Positions 23,512 through 36,974 of a DNA stretch of 64,000 nucleotides are shown piece after piece (the stretch's first letter is position 1; every line of letters starts with the position of its first letter). Location of the stretch: the NCBI GenBank assembly GCA_019096065.1, contig JAGUCH010000009.1, positions 2,924,001 through 2,988,000 on the forward strand, written 5' to 3'. Source of the DNA: Paracyclopina nana (Eukaryota; Arthropoda; Copepoda; Cyclopoida; Cyclopettidae). The notes under the pieces were generated by a model. The model ran no database searches, was not told the DNA's origin, and saw only the letters and a list, made by a program, of their open reading frames with translations. The translations under genes and the position numbers were made by a program.

Positions 23512-25110
23512 TCAGTCCTCGTCTGAAGTGGACAAGTTGATTTCGTCTAATTGGTTAAGTTCTCTGTATGAATACTGATTCTGCCTTGGGGCTATTTTCT
23601 GGACACCATTAAACTGCCAACTCAAGCCAAAAAATGCCATAATCTGGACCACAACAAAAACCAAGTTGAGGTGCCACATGGCCATAGGTGTCCACCTGTT
23701 GAACAAATATCCACCTGTCAAAGGTGCAATAAAACTGAGGCTGCAGCCCAGGTTGAAGATGGCAGCTCTGGGCCCAACCACATCCAAATATTCAGCTGAC
23801 CAACTGTAGGCACTTCCAAATTGCCAAGAGATGGCAAAACCATAGAGGCCAACACAAGAGTACAGCAGTGTGGCTGAATTGCCAGCCTCCATGGACAAAA
23901 ATAGAGAGGACACTGCACATAGTGATATGCAGCACTTAAGCATTACTTTAGGACTCATGAAATTCACTGCCAAAATGGAGACCAATCTTCCAGCAAAGAA
24001 CCCTCCATTGTAAAATTCATCTGATAGCACAGCCTCAGAGGCTGGCAGCTGTAGAGGCCCACAGAGGCCAAAAGTGAATTGTAGGCCTTGAAAAAGCCTC
24101 TCTGTGCCACAACCAGCCATGTACAGTATCACAATTGTCAACAGAATCCATTTGTCAGCTGGTAATGCTGCAGCATCCGTTTTTGATCCCGTCTGCTTTT
24201 GATCTAATTTTTGCTCAAAATCAACTGAAAGCAGGAGAAACTGTACTAAGCAAGAAATTCTAAAAAAAATAATGGATATTTACCTGGCATCCTGAAAGGC
24301 AGGCATAAGATTGCACAATATCCCACAGCACAGAAAAAGTGGCCATAAAGGACAATCCAGTAAGGCCATTTTATGGTTTCAATGACACTTTTAAGGCTCA
24401 TGTTGCTTTCATTACCAGCTGTGCCCATTTTTGTCAAATTCCCATTGCTATCACACAATTGGGACCTTTCACTAAGAGATTGCTCCGGGAAAAATGGCCT
24501 TAGCAGCACTGGGCCCAGGAAAAAGCCAATGGCCACTGTGCTATGGAACATCATGATGAAGGGCTGGCTCCTCTTGGCACCTAACATGTACACATAGAGG
24601 CCTTGGCAAGGCACTTCAAGCATTTGACCTGCAAACATCCTCAGAGACATGACTAAAATCAAGAGTTGGAAGGATTTGGTGTAAAGTGGCAAGACTGAGG
24701 AGACTCCACAAATCACTGTGCAAACTGACAAGTAAATCATCTTTTGTTTACAGCTGGTGAAATACTTTTTGAAGATCATTGATGAAAAGATGGCCCCTAT
24801 TAATGCTGCGAGGCTCCCTGTAAAGAAGAAAATGATCAGATTATGCCACTAGGTGGCGCTTTTTGTTTACATTTCGGCCGTGCGGCCGTGCAGCCGTGCA
24901 GCCCGCGCAAGCAAGATGAGCAAGAAAAAAACAAGAAATAACTCTTTTACCAAAAGGAGTCATCCAGTTGATGGTGTCTATGTCCACATTGACAGCTTTG
25001 GCTAAAAAGGGCTGAGATGGGCCCATAAGTGTACTGGTAATCCCGTAAAATACGCGATTACAGCTGTCCACAATGGTAAAGGGAATCACCCACTTCCAAT
25101 CCGGATGCAT
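23512..25110 (-). CDS. MFS transporter, MFSD4 / sodium-dependent glucose transporter 1-like
   Basis: Minus-strand exons 24951-25110, 24284-24817 and 23512-24224 give about 468 residues. Twelve membrane segments can be counted, in two six-helix halves separated by a hydrophilic loop (FEQKLDQKQTGSKT). Motifs are of the MFSD4/NaGLT1 type (NRVFYGITSTLMGPSQPFL, MFAGQMLEVPCQGL, GGFFAGRLVSI, WSAEYLDVVGP). Family members carry sugars or other small solutes across the plasma membrane; the substrate here is inferred only. For exon 3 the acceptor TTTCAG before 24224 keeps the frame, whereas a nearer AG at 24241 would give an early stop. The tail DEINLSTSDED is acidic. AATAAA (23506-23511) abuts the stop codon. 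An extra 5' exon cannot be excluded. Confidence 0.88.
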
Positions 25111-26161
25111 TTTTCTGCTTTACCAGCTTTGACCAGCCTCCACTTGCTGCATTGATCCTACTTTTGACAGCAGCTGCATGCATAACAAAATCTAGAAGAA
25201 AAACTAAGTACATTTGTACTCGCTGCTGAGTGGCGCCCTCTTTTTTCCATTCCGGCATTTTTCTTTCCACTCCATTAAAGTGCATATTTTCCAAAAATTC
25301 ACTCTGTCATTTCAATACATTTATTTTTTTATCCATGACACAGGATTTTGTGAATTTTCAAAAAGGTGTAGTTTGTAGTTTGTAGATTGTAGTTTGTGCT
25401 TTTTTGCACTGCAAAATGGAATAAACCAGGAAGAGCTCAAACTAAGGTGGGTCTCTTCCATTTCATTCATTGGATATCATCCACTGTCTATAATGAATGA
25501 AGCCGTGATTTAAGGCTAGGTGGATTCTCGTATGGTGTATACATAAATGCATGCCCAGCAACAACGGCAATAGCAACTCATACGCTTTTTGACTTAATAT
25601 TTTTAAGCCCACTTTTTTCAAGTTATGTAAGCAAAGGTGAAAGGGAAATTCCGGGCGGGAATGCACCACCAGAGTTTCACAATCATCACAAAGAGCACAG
25701 TGGACGACGAATGAAAATTGAGGCGTGTCCCGGATATATTGACCCACGAGCAGCAATGGCCTACTGTGTAATTTTTTCTTCCAAAATCATTTCAACTTGC
25801 TAGAATGGCTGTAGTACAACTTGTGCTTCAGGCCATTTTTTATTTGGCGGTATATCATACGTTTGTGAAGAGTTATCAAAAAGTTGCTGGGAGAAGCATT
25901 TGTTTATCACGCGAGGTTGCGTGATTTTCGGTAATTGTTGCGCAACAAGTGCGCGCCCATGCTTTGAATTACTCTTTTGTCTTTTTTTACGCGAGGGTCA
26001 GGCCACTTTCAGCACACTGTGTAGAGTAAAGTTGTCCCAGTATATGCACTCCAGCGCCGCTTTTTGGCTGCAGTAAGTGGATTCGAATCAAGCTTATCGT
26101 AGCCCCAACCATTTGACACAAAAATGGACTCTAATCCGAGTTAAAGAGCGTTGAAAAGAAA
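25111..26161. other. Intergenic
   Basis: Divergent upstream regions of the transporter (minus) and the DUF4789-like gene (plus). A run of GTAGTTTGTA-like units lies at 25365-25400. No gene is supported. Confidence 0.6.
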
Positions 26162-28523
26162 ATGAAGCTAATTCAGGCATTCTTGGTGGTTGGTCAATTA
26201 TGGCTGGGACATTTGGTGTTCGCTAATGAAATTGAGCCCACTCAATTATTGGGGAGCTTTCTTAAAACCTGCCCACTCGGCTATGAACTTCACTTGGACA
26301 GAAGAACCAATGTGTATGAGTGCAAGTGCAAAAAGTACCACCTTTACTGGCCCTTAGATGGCCTTTGCTACAGAGAATTCCAGCAAGGTCCATGTCCTGA
26401 TGGTCACAGGTAAATCACTGCAAATTCATGTCAATGACCCAAGTACTTCCTCATCGCATTTGACATGAAAAAAATCATAGTTGCAGAGGATATTGAGTCA
26501 ATTTTGTAATGCTTACGTTCTATGTGCATGTCAAGTCGTCATTTTTGTTTTTTTTATTGCAGATTGGTTTTGGATGAAGTCAGCCGGAAGCCGACATGTG
26601 CTTGCCCCTTCTTTTCCGCAAAACACACGGACGGAAAATGTTACCAGGTAAATGTAGCAACTTATTTTTCTAATTTTTTTTGGTGGGTGTTCTCACAAAA
26701 AAGTGGTATTGAATGTAAGGCCACGCTAGACTTTGATTGAGATTGAGAACGAGCATGTCTATTTGTCCTGGGAACTTTTTTAGAGTTGAGGAAGTTCACT
26801 TAATAGGCCAACCACAATTTGGTACATCTAATTAAACATAGAATGTCGCAATTAAGGCCAAGTTCCTCTTTCAGCTCAAACTGCGTTTCTTTACTAATTT
26901 ACAGAGACCGTTATTTAAACAGTGCTGACTGGAAGAAAATCAAGTTCCTAGAGGCTTCAAAAATGCAGTTTACTTTTTCAGGAATACACACAGGGCCCTT
27001 GTGCCAATGGCAAGCTATTTGTGCTTGACCGCGAAACAGGTTATGGAAAGTGCAGCTGCAATGCAGATTTGGTGAGAGAGGTTGCGTGAAGGCGCGGCAA
27101 AAGTTCCGCGTCTAGTACGCAACAACAACAGATTATAATAATTTGTCTTTCCCCCAGAAAATGTACTTCCACGAGCCTACAGGCCAATGTTTTGAGCTTT
27201 ACAAACAAGGCCCTTGTCCGGAAGGCCATGTTTTATCTTTCAACTACGGAAATTTGTCCCCACAGTGCAAGTGCAAGGATGGACACCACCTCCATGTGGA
27301 TGGCAATTGCTACCTACTCAACACTAAAGGCAGATTTTACATTACTTCAATTCATAAAATTAGCTTTTCATAATTTTCTTCTGCTCACAACACTTATAGG
27401 TCCTTGTGGAAACGAGCTTGAAAACTGCCCCGGAACGCCATGTTTCATGAAATCTCTCGAAGCTTTAGATGTGCAGTGTACTTGCTTGCCCAAGTTAGCA
27501 ACCACAGAGGATGGCAGCTGTTACCAACCATTTACCAGGGGACCATGCGAGTAAGTATGGAAAGTTATGGGAAATCTTGATGCTTGGCAACTTCTCAAGC
27601 TCCTAGTTAATTTCAGTTCTTCCTTCTGAAATCAATTGGAGATGAAAATTAAGTCTCATCATTGTGATTTATTGCACTTTCCAAATAGCAACTATTTCGT
27701 ACTCGTTTGAGATTGATTTTTTAAAGATATCCATTTTAATTTCAGATTTGGAGAGTGGTTGGTCTTCAGGTCAGATGGATCGGCGCGCTGTGAAAACAAA
27801 AAGTACTGCAAACGTTTTGACAATTGGCACTGGTGGTCTCCTCATCAGAGATGCTACAGGCAATTTTCCCAGGGGCCATGTAAAACAGGTACTAAATATA
27901 TCGTAAAAAATACAGATTGTCCCTGTTTGGAGTATAGCTTCTTTGGATGCTAGATCGGACTCAAAATCGAGCTGATTGCCTTAAAAACATTGGTTTGATC
28001 TATCAGACTGGTTATTGTTGCTCCACAAATTGTGGGACCTTATTTGAACTCAATTCTTTCAGGCAAGCTGTTTTATCTGGATGTGGACCAGGGTGGCAGT
28101 GGTTGCTACTGCAAGCCAGAATGGAATGTTTACTACTGGAACGCAACCCAGGAATGCTTTGAGCAAGAATCCCCAGGTCCTTGTCCAGCTGGACAATATT
28201 TTGCCTATAATTCCACCTCCAAAACCACCGAATGTAACTGCTTCAAAAACTTTGTCTTTGACCCCTCCAAAGGCACCTGCATCGAAGAGTTCACTAGGGG
28301 GCCCTGCCCTGAAGGCCAGTTGGTGGTGCAAGACCAGTTTGGCAAGTTGAAATGTGATTGTGGGCCCCAGATGAAAAAATACTATTGGATACCAGATGGC
28401 AAATGTTACCCTCATTTTGAGCAGGGGCCCTGTGACCCAGGAGAGCAATTCAGGTCGCACCCCAAAAATGCTGGGCCAGCCTGTATTGTATGGGGAGATA
28501 CCACGCCCTCTGACGGATATTAG
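26162..28523 (+). CDS. Secreted Cys-rich protein with repeated DUF4789-like modules
   Basis: Exons 26162-26409, 26563-26647, 26982-27071, 27158-27329, 27400-27550, 27746-27888 and 28063-28523 give about 449 residues. A signal peptide (MKLIQAFLVVGQLWLGHLVFA) is followed by tandem modules of the form GPCP.GH...C.C...Y...DG.CY; nine GPC motifs are present (QGPCPDGH, KQGPCPEGH, TRGPCPEGQ, ...). This matches the DUF4789 repeats of secreted arthropod proteins; the function is unknown. Most modules coincide with exons, so the protein seems to have grown by exon duplication. Joining exon 4 to exon 5 requires a GC-AG intron (AAAG|GCAGAT at 27330). AATAAA is at 28560-28565. Confidence 0.85.
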
Positions 28524-28565
28524 GATGAATATATTTTCGAGAAAAATGAAGAAAAGTTTAATAAA

Positions 28566-29067
28566 ATGTTATGCTTATTGAAAATCTCTGCAAGGTTCAG
28601 TGAATTTTACTTGAATATTCCGCTACTGTCGATTTAAGCAATTTTGCGATTCAACATCAAAAATTGTTTTCAACGCTCGGCACTTATTTGCCAATGTTGT
28701 CTGGAAGCTCTGAGGTTTTTTCGTGCGGGAACTCGCTCCTAGCCTCCTACTCAGCTTGTACTCAGCAACTGAGGGGAAATTCAGCCAGCGATGGGTTTTC
28801 AGTTTTGAGCATTCTGATTCTATTGGTGTGCGCTGTGAATCAAAGATAAAAGCGGATTTCTACGAGAATCCTTCAATATCCATGGAAAATTGACTCGCTT
28901 GAAAGGTAGGTTTTTTCTTCGTCTAATTGACCTTATTATTTTTTGTGGACTTCATCTCAAGTTTTTTTCTCGGAATCTAGAACGTTGATTAGCTCATGAT
29001 ATATATTTCATTTTGACAGTACAGTGAAATGAGGTTTCTGGAGAAAAATGGTCATCTTGATTTAGAG
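28566..29067. other. Convergent intergenic region
   Basis: About 500 bases between the DUF4789-like gene and the 3' end of the P450. One 61-residue frame (28664-28849) has a hydrophobic end but no splice partners, so it is not called. Confidence 0.55.
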
Positions 29068-32000
29068 CTAAAATCTCGGTGTAATCCTAACATTAAATGG
29101 CTCGGGGCAGTAGGTCAAACCGCCAACAAGCTCTTCCGAAGGAGGATTTTTGGGGTCTTCGGGGCTAAAAAAATAAGAAAACCTCATTAAGCATTTCAGT
29201 GTGATTACTCTCTCGAAATCTCAAAAAGCTTTGCATATTTTGCCTAAAACACAGCATGTTAGGGAATTTGTATTTGGTAGTAAATAGACAAAGAGGATTA
29301 TTTGGCAAAATTGGGCTTTGCTCACGGTGTAGTTACATTTTTCCGAATAAGGTAAAAAAGATGGCATTAGGAGTAACCTCCGATTCTTTTTCAAAGTCGC
29401 TTCAACTAGTTTGTCCCATAATCGTTATCATTTGGCTTTTTGACTTTTAAAAACTCAATATTTGGCGTTCTTGTTAAGAAACGAGAGATTTTCTGCCTTT
29501 TCCAGAAAGCTTCACCGTGTATCAATCTTTATTTTCTTGGGCAAAATTTCCTACAAAACATGCAATTATTACTTAATTTTCCCATATAATACCTACAAAA
29601 TTATATTAAAACTTGCTTTTCAAAAATTAGAAGACTAAAATATTAGAGAAGTAGTTGAAATATATCAAATCTGGTTGCTTTAAAAATTGATCGGAGGTTC
29701 AATATTTTTAGATCGGGGCTAGTAGTGGGGCAGGTGCAAACAGAAACAGATCGAAATTCAATTTTCAGCCCGCTTAGCTTACGCTGCTATTAGCTGGGGT
29801 ATCATTAGCTCCTCCTGGCGGCAAAAATCATTACTACCAGAGCCTCCGTAAGCAAAGCCCAAATTTTAAATACTATTAACAGTATGCTTACCTAAAGCTG
29901 AAATTCTGCATGAGGTTGGCAAAAAAGATAAAGTTGCTCACTATCCCCAATTTTTCACCAATGCACCTTCTCTTTCCTAATTTCAAAGACGCTCATCATT
30001 TTTTTAATCAGCCTTTATTTTGAAGTCTTTTTACCATAACTAAAGGGAATGAAAGCCTCTGGTACGACCAATTTACCATGATCATCAAAAAAGCGATCAG
30101 GATCGAATTTATCCGGATCTTCCCAGTAATCTTTACCTAGAAAAGAGGATAAGATAGCTCGTAAACTCGTAGCAAAAAAAAGCATCGTGTAAGTGCTTTC
30201 ACATTCAACATTTAAGATTTTGTAAGAACGCTGAGGCGTGAAAACTTTCGGCGAACTTGCGAAGCAATTCGGCAAAAAATTCTTTTACTAACTGTAACCG
30301 GTTTTACTCGCGAGTAAATTCACTTTGCCGATCGTGTCAGCTTTTTGCAAACCCCGTGACGTCACAACATGGCATTCCGGCAAGTTCATTTCGCTCGGAA
30401 AATCGGTCACAGTTAATAAAATTTGACTTGCTGCTTCTCGGGACTTCGAAGGTAACGTAAATAATGCCCTCGGTGAGTAAAATAAAACCTCGCCTCACTA
30501 TTCCCCTCGCTTCGCTCGGTTCAAGATTCGGCTTGGTTTCATTTACTCACCTAGGGCAATTTTTACTTACCTTCTCAGTCCCGAAAAGCAGCAAGTAAAA
30601 TACTATTTCGACCATCCGGTAAAAAATATTTTCCTTTAAGGCAAAGCGAAATTCCTGTGTATACCTCTGAGAACTGAGTACAGAACCAGTTGTACTGGAA
30701 CTCCTTTGGGAATTGTGTAACCTCCAATTACCAAGTCTCTAAAAAATAGAGCAGAATTTTTTTCATTTAATACATTCAGTGAAAGCTTGGGCGAGCTCAC
30801 TATTATGGCCTCCTTTTATTCCTTGAAAAAGCCGTTTCAACTCTAATAACTGTAGGCTAGTGCTATGACATTGTTGGCTGGATAGCTAAATTAAAAGCAT
30901 AAAAATGCACCGCCTTCATTTTTTTTGCATACCGATTTTCCACTGTATGGTACTGGGACATTTGCTCCTCACATTTTTACCCCTGCCCCATTGACATTTG
31001 CCCATGCGTATTTTTTTCCCTGGGTAAAAGTAGCCCTGAATACGTTTGCACCTGATGACATTTGCATCATAGCTTTTGCCCCTTAGATTTTTGCCTTGAG
31101 GTAATAAAACCTTTCGACCTGACTACCTCACCTACAAAAACAGTCTTGGCTTACTAACCTTGCCTCAGTGCAGCTCTAAAGCCGCATTAGAATTAGTAAA
31201 TGAACAGAGCACAAAAGTGCGTTCTATCTTTCAAAATACACTCTCAATCATATTTTTAAGGTTGGCGTAACCGTATCTTTCTCATCAGAGTACTGAAATC
31301 GTTATCTGCCTAATGTTTGGTTCGTATAACCTCTTTAAAAAGCACTTCTGCGTCCCTTTGTTCAGCTATTTAATACCTATCAGTTTCATTACTGAGAAAT
31401 CTTCTTTTTGTGAGAAGATCGCTAATTTATGAAGTTATATTAATATCTCTTACTTTGTCATTGAAGCGCGTGGGGGCGTGACAGGGAAGGGTGAGGCAAT
31501 TCTCCGCACTTCCATGATGGTGGCATCAGTGAAAGGCAAATTCGCCTTATCTGCAAAGGTAACTTCTCTGTCCGTTCCCACTCGGTCGTCAATTTCTTGC
31601 TGCACTCTCTTTTGTACATCCGGATAAAGAATCATGTAAAGGATGAGAGATGTCAAGCTGCTGCTCGTTGTTTCCGAGCCAGCGATGAAGAGATCCTAAA
31701 AAAATAGCAGCAAAAATACAGATGACCAAATTATTGACGATAACAATCCATTACTTGGATTTCTTCAATAAAACTCGCGTTTGACATTATAGCTCAAAGC
31801 AAAAGTTAGGATTTGGGTTATTAATTGGAGATTTACCTGGCAGCCAATGAGGAGGTCTTTGTTGGTGAAAAATTCCCCTTGGCCTTCTTTTTGAGCCTTT
31901 AGAAACAAATCAATGTATCCTCGGGGTGGATTACTTTCATCAAAAGTTGCTCTGAAAAAGTGGCAACTTTGCTCATTAGCGCCCACATAGTTCCATATTT

Positions 32001-34465
32001 TCATATTTGCTATTTATCTTTCAAGAAGCAAATCTGTTTATACCTTCAAATTTTCATTTGCTTGATTTTTTTCTTGTTCCACAGTGGTACAATTAAAAGT
32101 AAGAGCTTACTAATGGCCATTGAGGAGCAAAGGAAATGCTTGCTTCAAGTAAGCTACATTTAATGAAGGCTTATTATCCTTATGCTCTTTTTAAAAATAG
32201 CTTAGATAAGCCTGTGCAGCGTCTCCCAACTGAGGAGTGAAGCAAAATCAGCTCTTTTTTGCCCAGATACAACTTCTACATTTTTATCATTACTTTTTCC
32301 ATTGTTTGAGCATGGGCATTGCGTGCAGTCCATCAGATAAGAAAATGCTTCATGTATAGGCATTGTTAAGTTACGTAATGAGGAAAGTACGATTCCTTTT
32401 ATTTTAAAAAGCCACTTACTTTTGCTCTGCGATGACTCTAATTAATGTTTCCCTGAAAGAGTCCATGGCGTTGATGATGTTTTTGTAGATTCTGCTGAAA
32501 GGTGGCACACTATTGATGTATGGCACAAAGGTCATAGGCCCGGCCAACTTTTCTCCCAACAAAGTTCTCAAATATCCAAATTGCTTTTTGGGCTCTGCAT
32601 CCTCAAATGTGTATCTGGAAGCACCCACAAGTCCCCATATGACATTCAAGTTGGGCACCTCAAAGTATGTGCCAGTTTTGGCAAGCACTCGCATTTTATC
32701 CCTTGCAATTCTTTCCCTCAAGTCTTGAATTGTGTGGTACACTTCTCGTTGGATTTTCTCCTCAAGGCCTGAGAAAAATGTTCTTTTATCATAATCCTGA
32801 GTATTTTTCTGACGGAAGGAACTTTGATAGAAGCATAAACAATATAGGAATACAGCTTGAAGTACGTCTTTTAAGTTTCGTTGCTTCTGGTATTCGATTT
32901 GAATATGCTTTCCTCCAAAAAAGAGCGTGTGATCGTACAACAACTTTGGAAACTCTTCATGTAACAAGGATGGCTTGAAATTCGGCCAAATGCTTAGAAG
33001 AGCAACAAGTTCAGTTTGGGACTGAGTAGCGTTTTTACGGGCCAATTTGGCCATTTTTGCCAGGAATTTTTGCTAATAAAAATGTTTTTTTGCTGATTTT
33101 CAAAATTCATTTTTGATCCAAATAGAAATGTTTCGATTTGAACACATTAGAAAAACTTTGGTTAGCGTTACATTGAAGTTGGCAAGAAGTCGTTCCGATT
33201 TTGCTTTTGCTGCAGCCGAAGAAGACTCACTGTTATGTAATAATGAGGTAATAACGAAGCTGGAGAACAAAAGATTTTCTGGGAATGTGCTTGATTAGAT
33301 TTTGTCAATTTTAGAGCATCTTTGGACTTATTTGCTTTCTTGATGAAAGGATTGGCAGTATCCAGGAGATAACTTTGTTTGTTGCCAAGTTTAGTGTACT
33401 GCCAATGAGGCTATACATCCATTTCTACTTCAATCTACTTTGCCTTGCAACTTCTATCATCTTGGTTTACAAGTGTTGGATGATTTGAAATTTTGCTTGC
33501 CTCTTTGGCCTTCATAAAGGTCCTTGAGTGCTTTTGTGGCAAATCTCCTTTGCTCCTTCCATCTTGGGCCACCAATTCCAATGCCAAAACCCAGTGGCTC
33601 GCCCATAGAATAAAGGTCCAGCAGAGTTTTATTATAAGGCCTTGCAGTTGTTTCCTCCATTGACGAGAATTCTTTTATTGCTTCCAATCCTAAAGAAAAT
33701 AATTGCGTTGCTCTTTATGTACTGGTGTATATGAAAACGTGCCTCAGATGAGCATTTTATTGCCAACATTCCCTAAATAACTGTTTTCTTGGAAGACATC
33801 TTCTGTTGGGCTGCAAATTGGCTTTTTTCCCTTACAACAGCAGAAATGTGTGGTTTGTATGAGAGCCACTTTCAAAAACAGAAACTTGAATGTACTGCAT
33901 TTTAGGTGAACTATGACCAACTTTTTTCCCTTTTGGGCTTCTCAATTTATATGCTCTAAAAAAGTATCATGCATATTTTATGAGTCTCGCAAAAATGTCC
34001 TCAAGGGACGGACAAAAAGGGTAAAATATTATTTTTCTAATGAAAGGCACCTGAAAATATTCAGTTTGTTGAGCCAAAAGTTTTACATACCTCCTAGAAG
34101 TACAGCAATATTTCCCCCTGTGGAAATTCTGATGATTGGTCCATTTTCCTGGATCATTTGGTGAAAGGCTTTTAATGGTGAGCTGCTGATTAGTTGGACT
34201 TGCTGGTAAACTTTAACAGGGTTAAAGCTAGATGGCATTCCTAATATCACACCTACGACACACGGTATAAAAGTTAATGAAAATTTACAACCACTTAGCC
34301 AAGATAGAGGCATAATTAAGGGGCATATTTTGCATAGCACTTAAAATTACCTGGTGGGCAATTTTCCCAAGGTGCAAAAATTGCTTTGTGAATCTTCTTC
34401 AGCAGCAGGGTAATAACAATAATCAAGATGCCCACAGTGAGCGGAGACTGTTCGGCAAAAGACAT
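29068..34465 (-). CDS. Cytochrome P450, CYP2-clan-like
   Basis: Ten minus-strand exons: 34351-34465, 34091-34252, 33501-33689, 32420-32768, 31837-31951, 31454-31695, 30665-30738, 30035-30136, 29892-29976 and 29068-29164; about 509 residues, every junction in phase. An N-terminal anchor (VGILIIVITLLL) and a PPG hinge come first. Next are the C-helix WKEQR, I-helix AGSETTSS, K-helix EVRR, PDRF (FDPDRFFD) and the heme loop FSYGKRRCIG with its cysteine ligand, split between exons 8 and 9 by a 58-base intron. The C-terminus (GLTYCPEPFNVRITPRF) is typical of CYP2. Microsomal P450s oxidise hormones or xenobiotics; the substrate is not predictable. The exon 3 donor appears to be GC (AGAG|GCAAGC). The segment after PPG is short for the family. 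All key residues are intact, so I call it functional. Confidence 0.9.
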
Positions 34466-35457
34466 TTTTTTACCTTGCTACAGAACTGCTTATTTGGAAT
34501 CTGAACAGAGAATGAACTCGATAAGACAAAGCTACATTTTTACCTTGAACCTTAAAAAACCTGATTTATCGACTACTGCACACGAGGGGAGATAATCAAA
34601 AAACAAAAGCTACTCTTTGTAAAGTGAAGCCTATTTGTTCTGTTTCCATATTCTGAAGATATTTTTGGAAGGTCACTCCAATTATGTGTACAGAGCTTCC
34701 GGTTGAGCAACTCGAGTCATAAAATAATTGTTTTTTGTCAAGTATAGGCTCACCGTGTAATAGGATGCGTTGGCCCACGTGTTCTCTCTTTGGTGCGCGC
34801 GTGGAGCGGACGAGCCGCGCCGTCACCCGCGCACGCACCCACTGAAAGCTTATTTAACTATGGTGGTAATTGATGAATTATTATTTTTTTAAATACTTCC
34901 TACGTACATGTGTAACCCTTTCTTCATTTTGGTTACATCATTTCTGTATGACTAACAGATGAAATAAAAAGAATGCTAGAAATCGAGGCCTTTGCACCTT
35001 GCTCTTTAAAATAAGGTCAAAAAAAGACCCACTGATAATATGCATGCTCACAGAATGACCTTGATCAATGTAAATTAGCACAAAAGGTATCTTCTTTTTG
35101 CCGGCTAAAGCAAACAGACTTGTTATGCAATATTGTTTGTTTGACATACACAGTATATTTTACTACACATCAACAACAATAAGTCAATCAACCATGAGAT
35201 CAAGAGAGGTTAGAGTTATCCAACCTTTTTAGTGGAATGTTATTTATTGCGGCGGTGGTTCCATCTGTGTTTGAGGGTTTTGTTGAACCAGAGCAAACTT
35301 GTGGTGCTTTCACCTCACGAACTTTTGTCTGTAAATCAAGGTGAAAGAATGAGGGTTATTACATCAACATTTGACAAGAACTTTTTATAAGGCCCTTGTT
35401 CTTTGAATCGGTTCTACCAAGTGGAGATAAATAATGTTTGAAAGTCTGACAAACTAT
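34466..35457. other. Upstream of the P450; no gene seen
   Basis: About 1 kb of AT-rich sequence with a GC-rich patch near 34790-34840. No supported gene or element. Confidence 0.5.
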
Positions 35458-35679
35458 GGCATGGTTCACCTGCTTATAATATCTGATATTTTGTCAAAAT
35501 ATCGGAGCGAAATACTGAGAAACTGAGAATTTAGATATTGTTGTTGGATGGCTTTTGGTACCAAAAGACCGAATCCGAAGAAAAAATCTTAAAAATGTTA
35601 TTGGAAGTACCTGATATTTGCAAGTATCAGCATAATATCGCTTGATATTTTGATCATAATATCGCAGGTGAACCAGGCC
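35458..35679. mobile_element. Harbinger-like MITE (family A), copy A1
   Basis: The ends GGCATGGTTCACCTGC and GCAGGTGAACCAGGCC are inverted, and the element is flanked by the 3-bp duplication TAT. The interior contains ATATTTTGTCAAAATATC and the mark GGATGGCTTTTGGTACCAAA shared by all copies. It is non-coding. Confidence 0.85.
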
Positions 35680-36401
35680 TATAACCGAAACTGGAAAGAT
35701 GCAACTTATCTACATTTTTCTGACAAGCTCAAAAAGACAAAATTAGCGAAAATTTCCCTCGAAAATAGTCCTCGCCATGAAATAATGGTTAATAACTCTT
35801 TGATAAGCCTCATCTACAATTTCTAGGAAGTTTTGATCAATAGAGCCTCTCACAAGGGTTTTTCATGAGTGACATGACGTGTATGTCCTGTTCATGTACG
35901 CCCCAAACTCCTTAAGAAAATGTACAAAAAACACCTCAAGGAAAGTAAATAAATTGTCTCATGACAAGTGCCAGCTGATCCTAAAAAAATCAGATCGAAT
36001 TTAAGCCAACTTAAAAGTAAACAAATCTAATTTTGGCTATTAAGTGCTCCACAGTTAAATACGATTGGGCAAAAACAATAGTTAATTTTCAACTTTATTA
36101 AAGAAACGTAAACAAAGATAATTTGTTTTGAAATATGCTGAAAACCATGAGACAAAATAGCAAAAGTTGCCATTAAAAACGCTGCTCAGCCCCAAGCTAA
36201 ACTCGTAGAGTGGCAGTCAGCAACAGATTCACTTTTCCTTATGACAATTTTTTCCATACCTTAAGGCATTCTTAATACATGAACAGGGCAGTAAGCCTAA
36301 TGACCGGTTCATTTGTTCGTAATACAACTCCGAGGCCCGGTAAACCTAGCTGCGACCTATGGTTAATCAAAATATCTTGGTATTCTATAGATATACTATT
36401 T

Positions 36402-36570
36402 TTGGGGCATGCGCACATGGGTAAAGCATTAAAACGATAAATCGATCAATCGCAAAATATTCGCACCTATGTGTGAATTTTCGCGTTTTATTTTCATGGC
36501 CAATTTCTCGTTTTACTTTGGGGTAAAACGATAAAATGATTTTTTCTTATCACACTGCACTTGAAAAGTA
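36402..36570. repeat. Left arm of a large inverted repeat (family E)
   Basis: The sequence from GGGGCATGCGCACATGGGTAAAG through TCTCGTTTTACTTTGGGGTAAAACGATAAA recurs in inverted orientation at 37918-38070. The two ~160-base arms are about 1.35 kb apart and enclose three other inverted-repeat elements. Confidence 0.75.
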
Positions 36571-36974
36571 TGCGCACCTTTTCTGGACAATTTATTTGAT
36601 CTAAACTCATTTTCAATATTTCAAGGTTGTCCACAGTGTTGCTTCTAGGGAGTTATGCAAATAAAATAGGACTAGTTTAAAGGCTTATTAATACAGGACC
36701 AAACGTATTTCAGCTTTTTAATTTCAATAGTTGGAAAGCTAAGGGTTTGTAGCTTTACTGAGTTTGTCTTTATGTCATCTGGTTCCAGAGATACTGAGCA
36801 AAATAGCTATAAGATGCAGCTTCAATATTCTTAATTGAAAAATTCTTTAACCAAGCCTATTGTCATATTTAGTATATTTTATCACTATAAGAGTCCTAAC
36901 CTACCATTATAGTGCTATGTGCAAAAATTGCATCTTGCCACCATGCCTATGTCCAGGGTCCTGGGCATATATAA

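Noticed and set aside
28059..28460. 133-codon minus frame opposite the DUF4789-like exon
   Set aside because: Shadow of a Cys-repeat coding exon.
28664..28849. 61-residue frame with a hydrophobic C-terminus, possibly a GPI-type tail exon
   Set aside because: No in-phase acceptor and upstream exon could be found.
30015..30032. P450 truncated before its heme loop (stop after FSYGKKTSK)
   Set aside because: A short GT-AG intron (29977-30034) removes the stop and restores FSYGKRRCIG, so the gene is not a pseudogene.
32769..33054. 5' part of the 212-codon minus frame as P450 coding sequence
   Set aside because: The first ~95 residues do not match any P450 region; the acceptor TTTTTCTCAG at 32769 restores the family alignment, so this part is intron.
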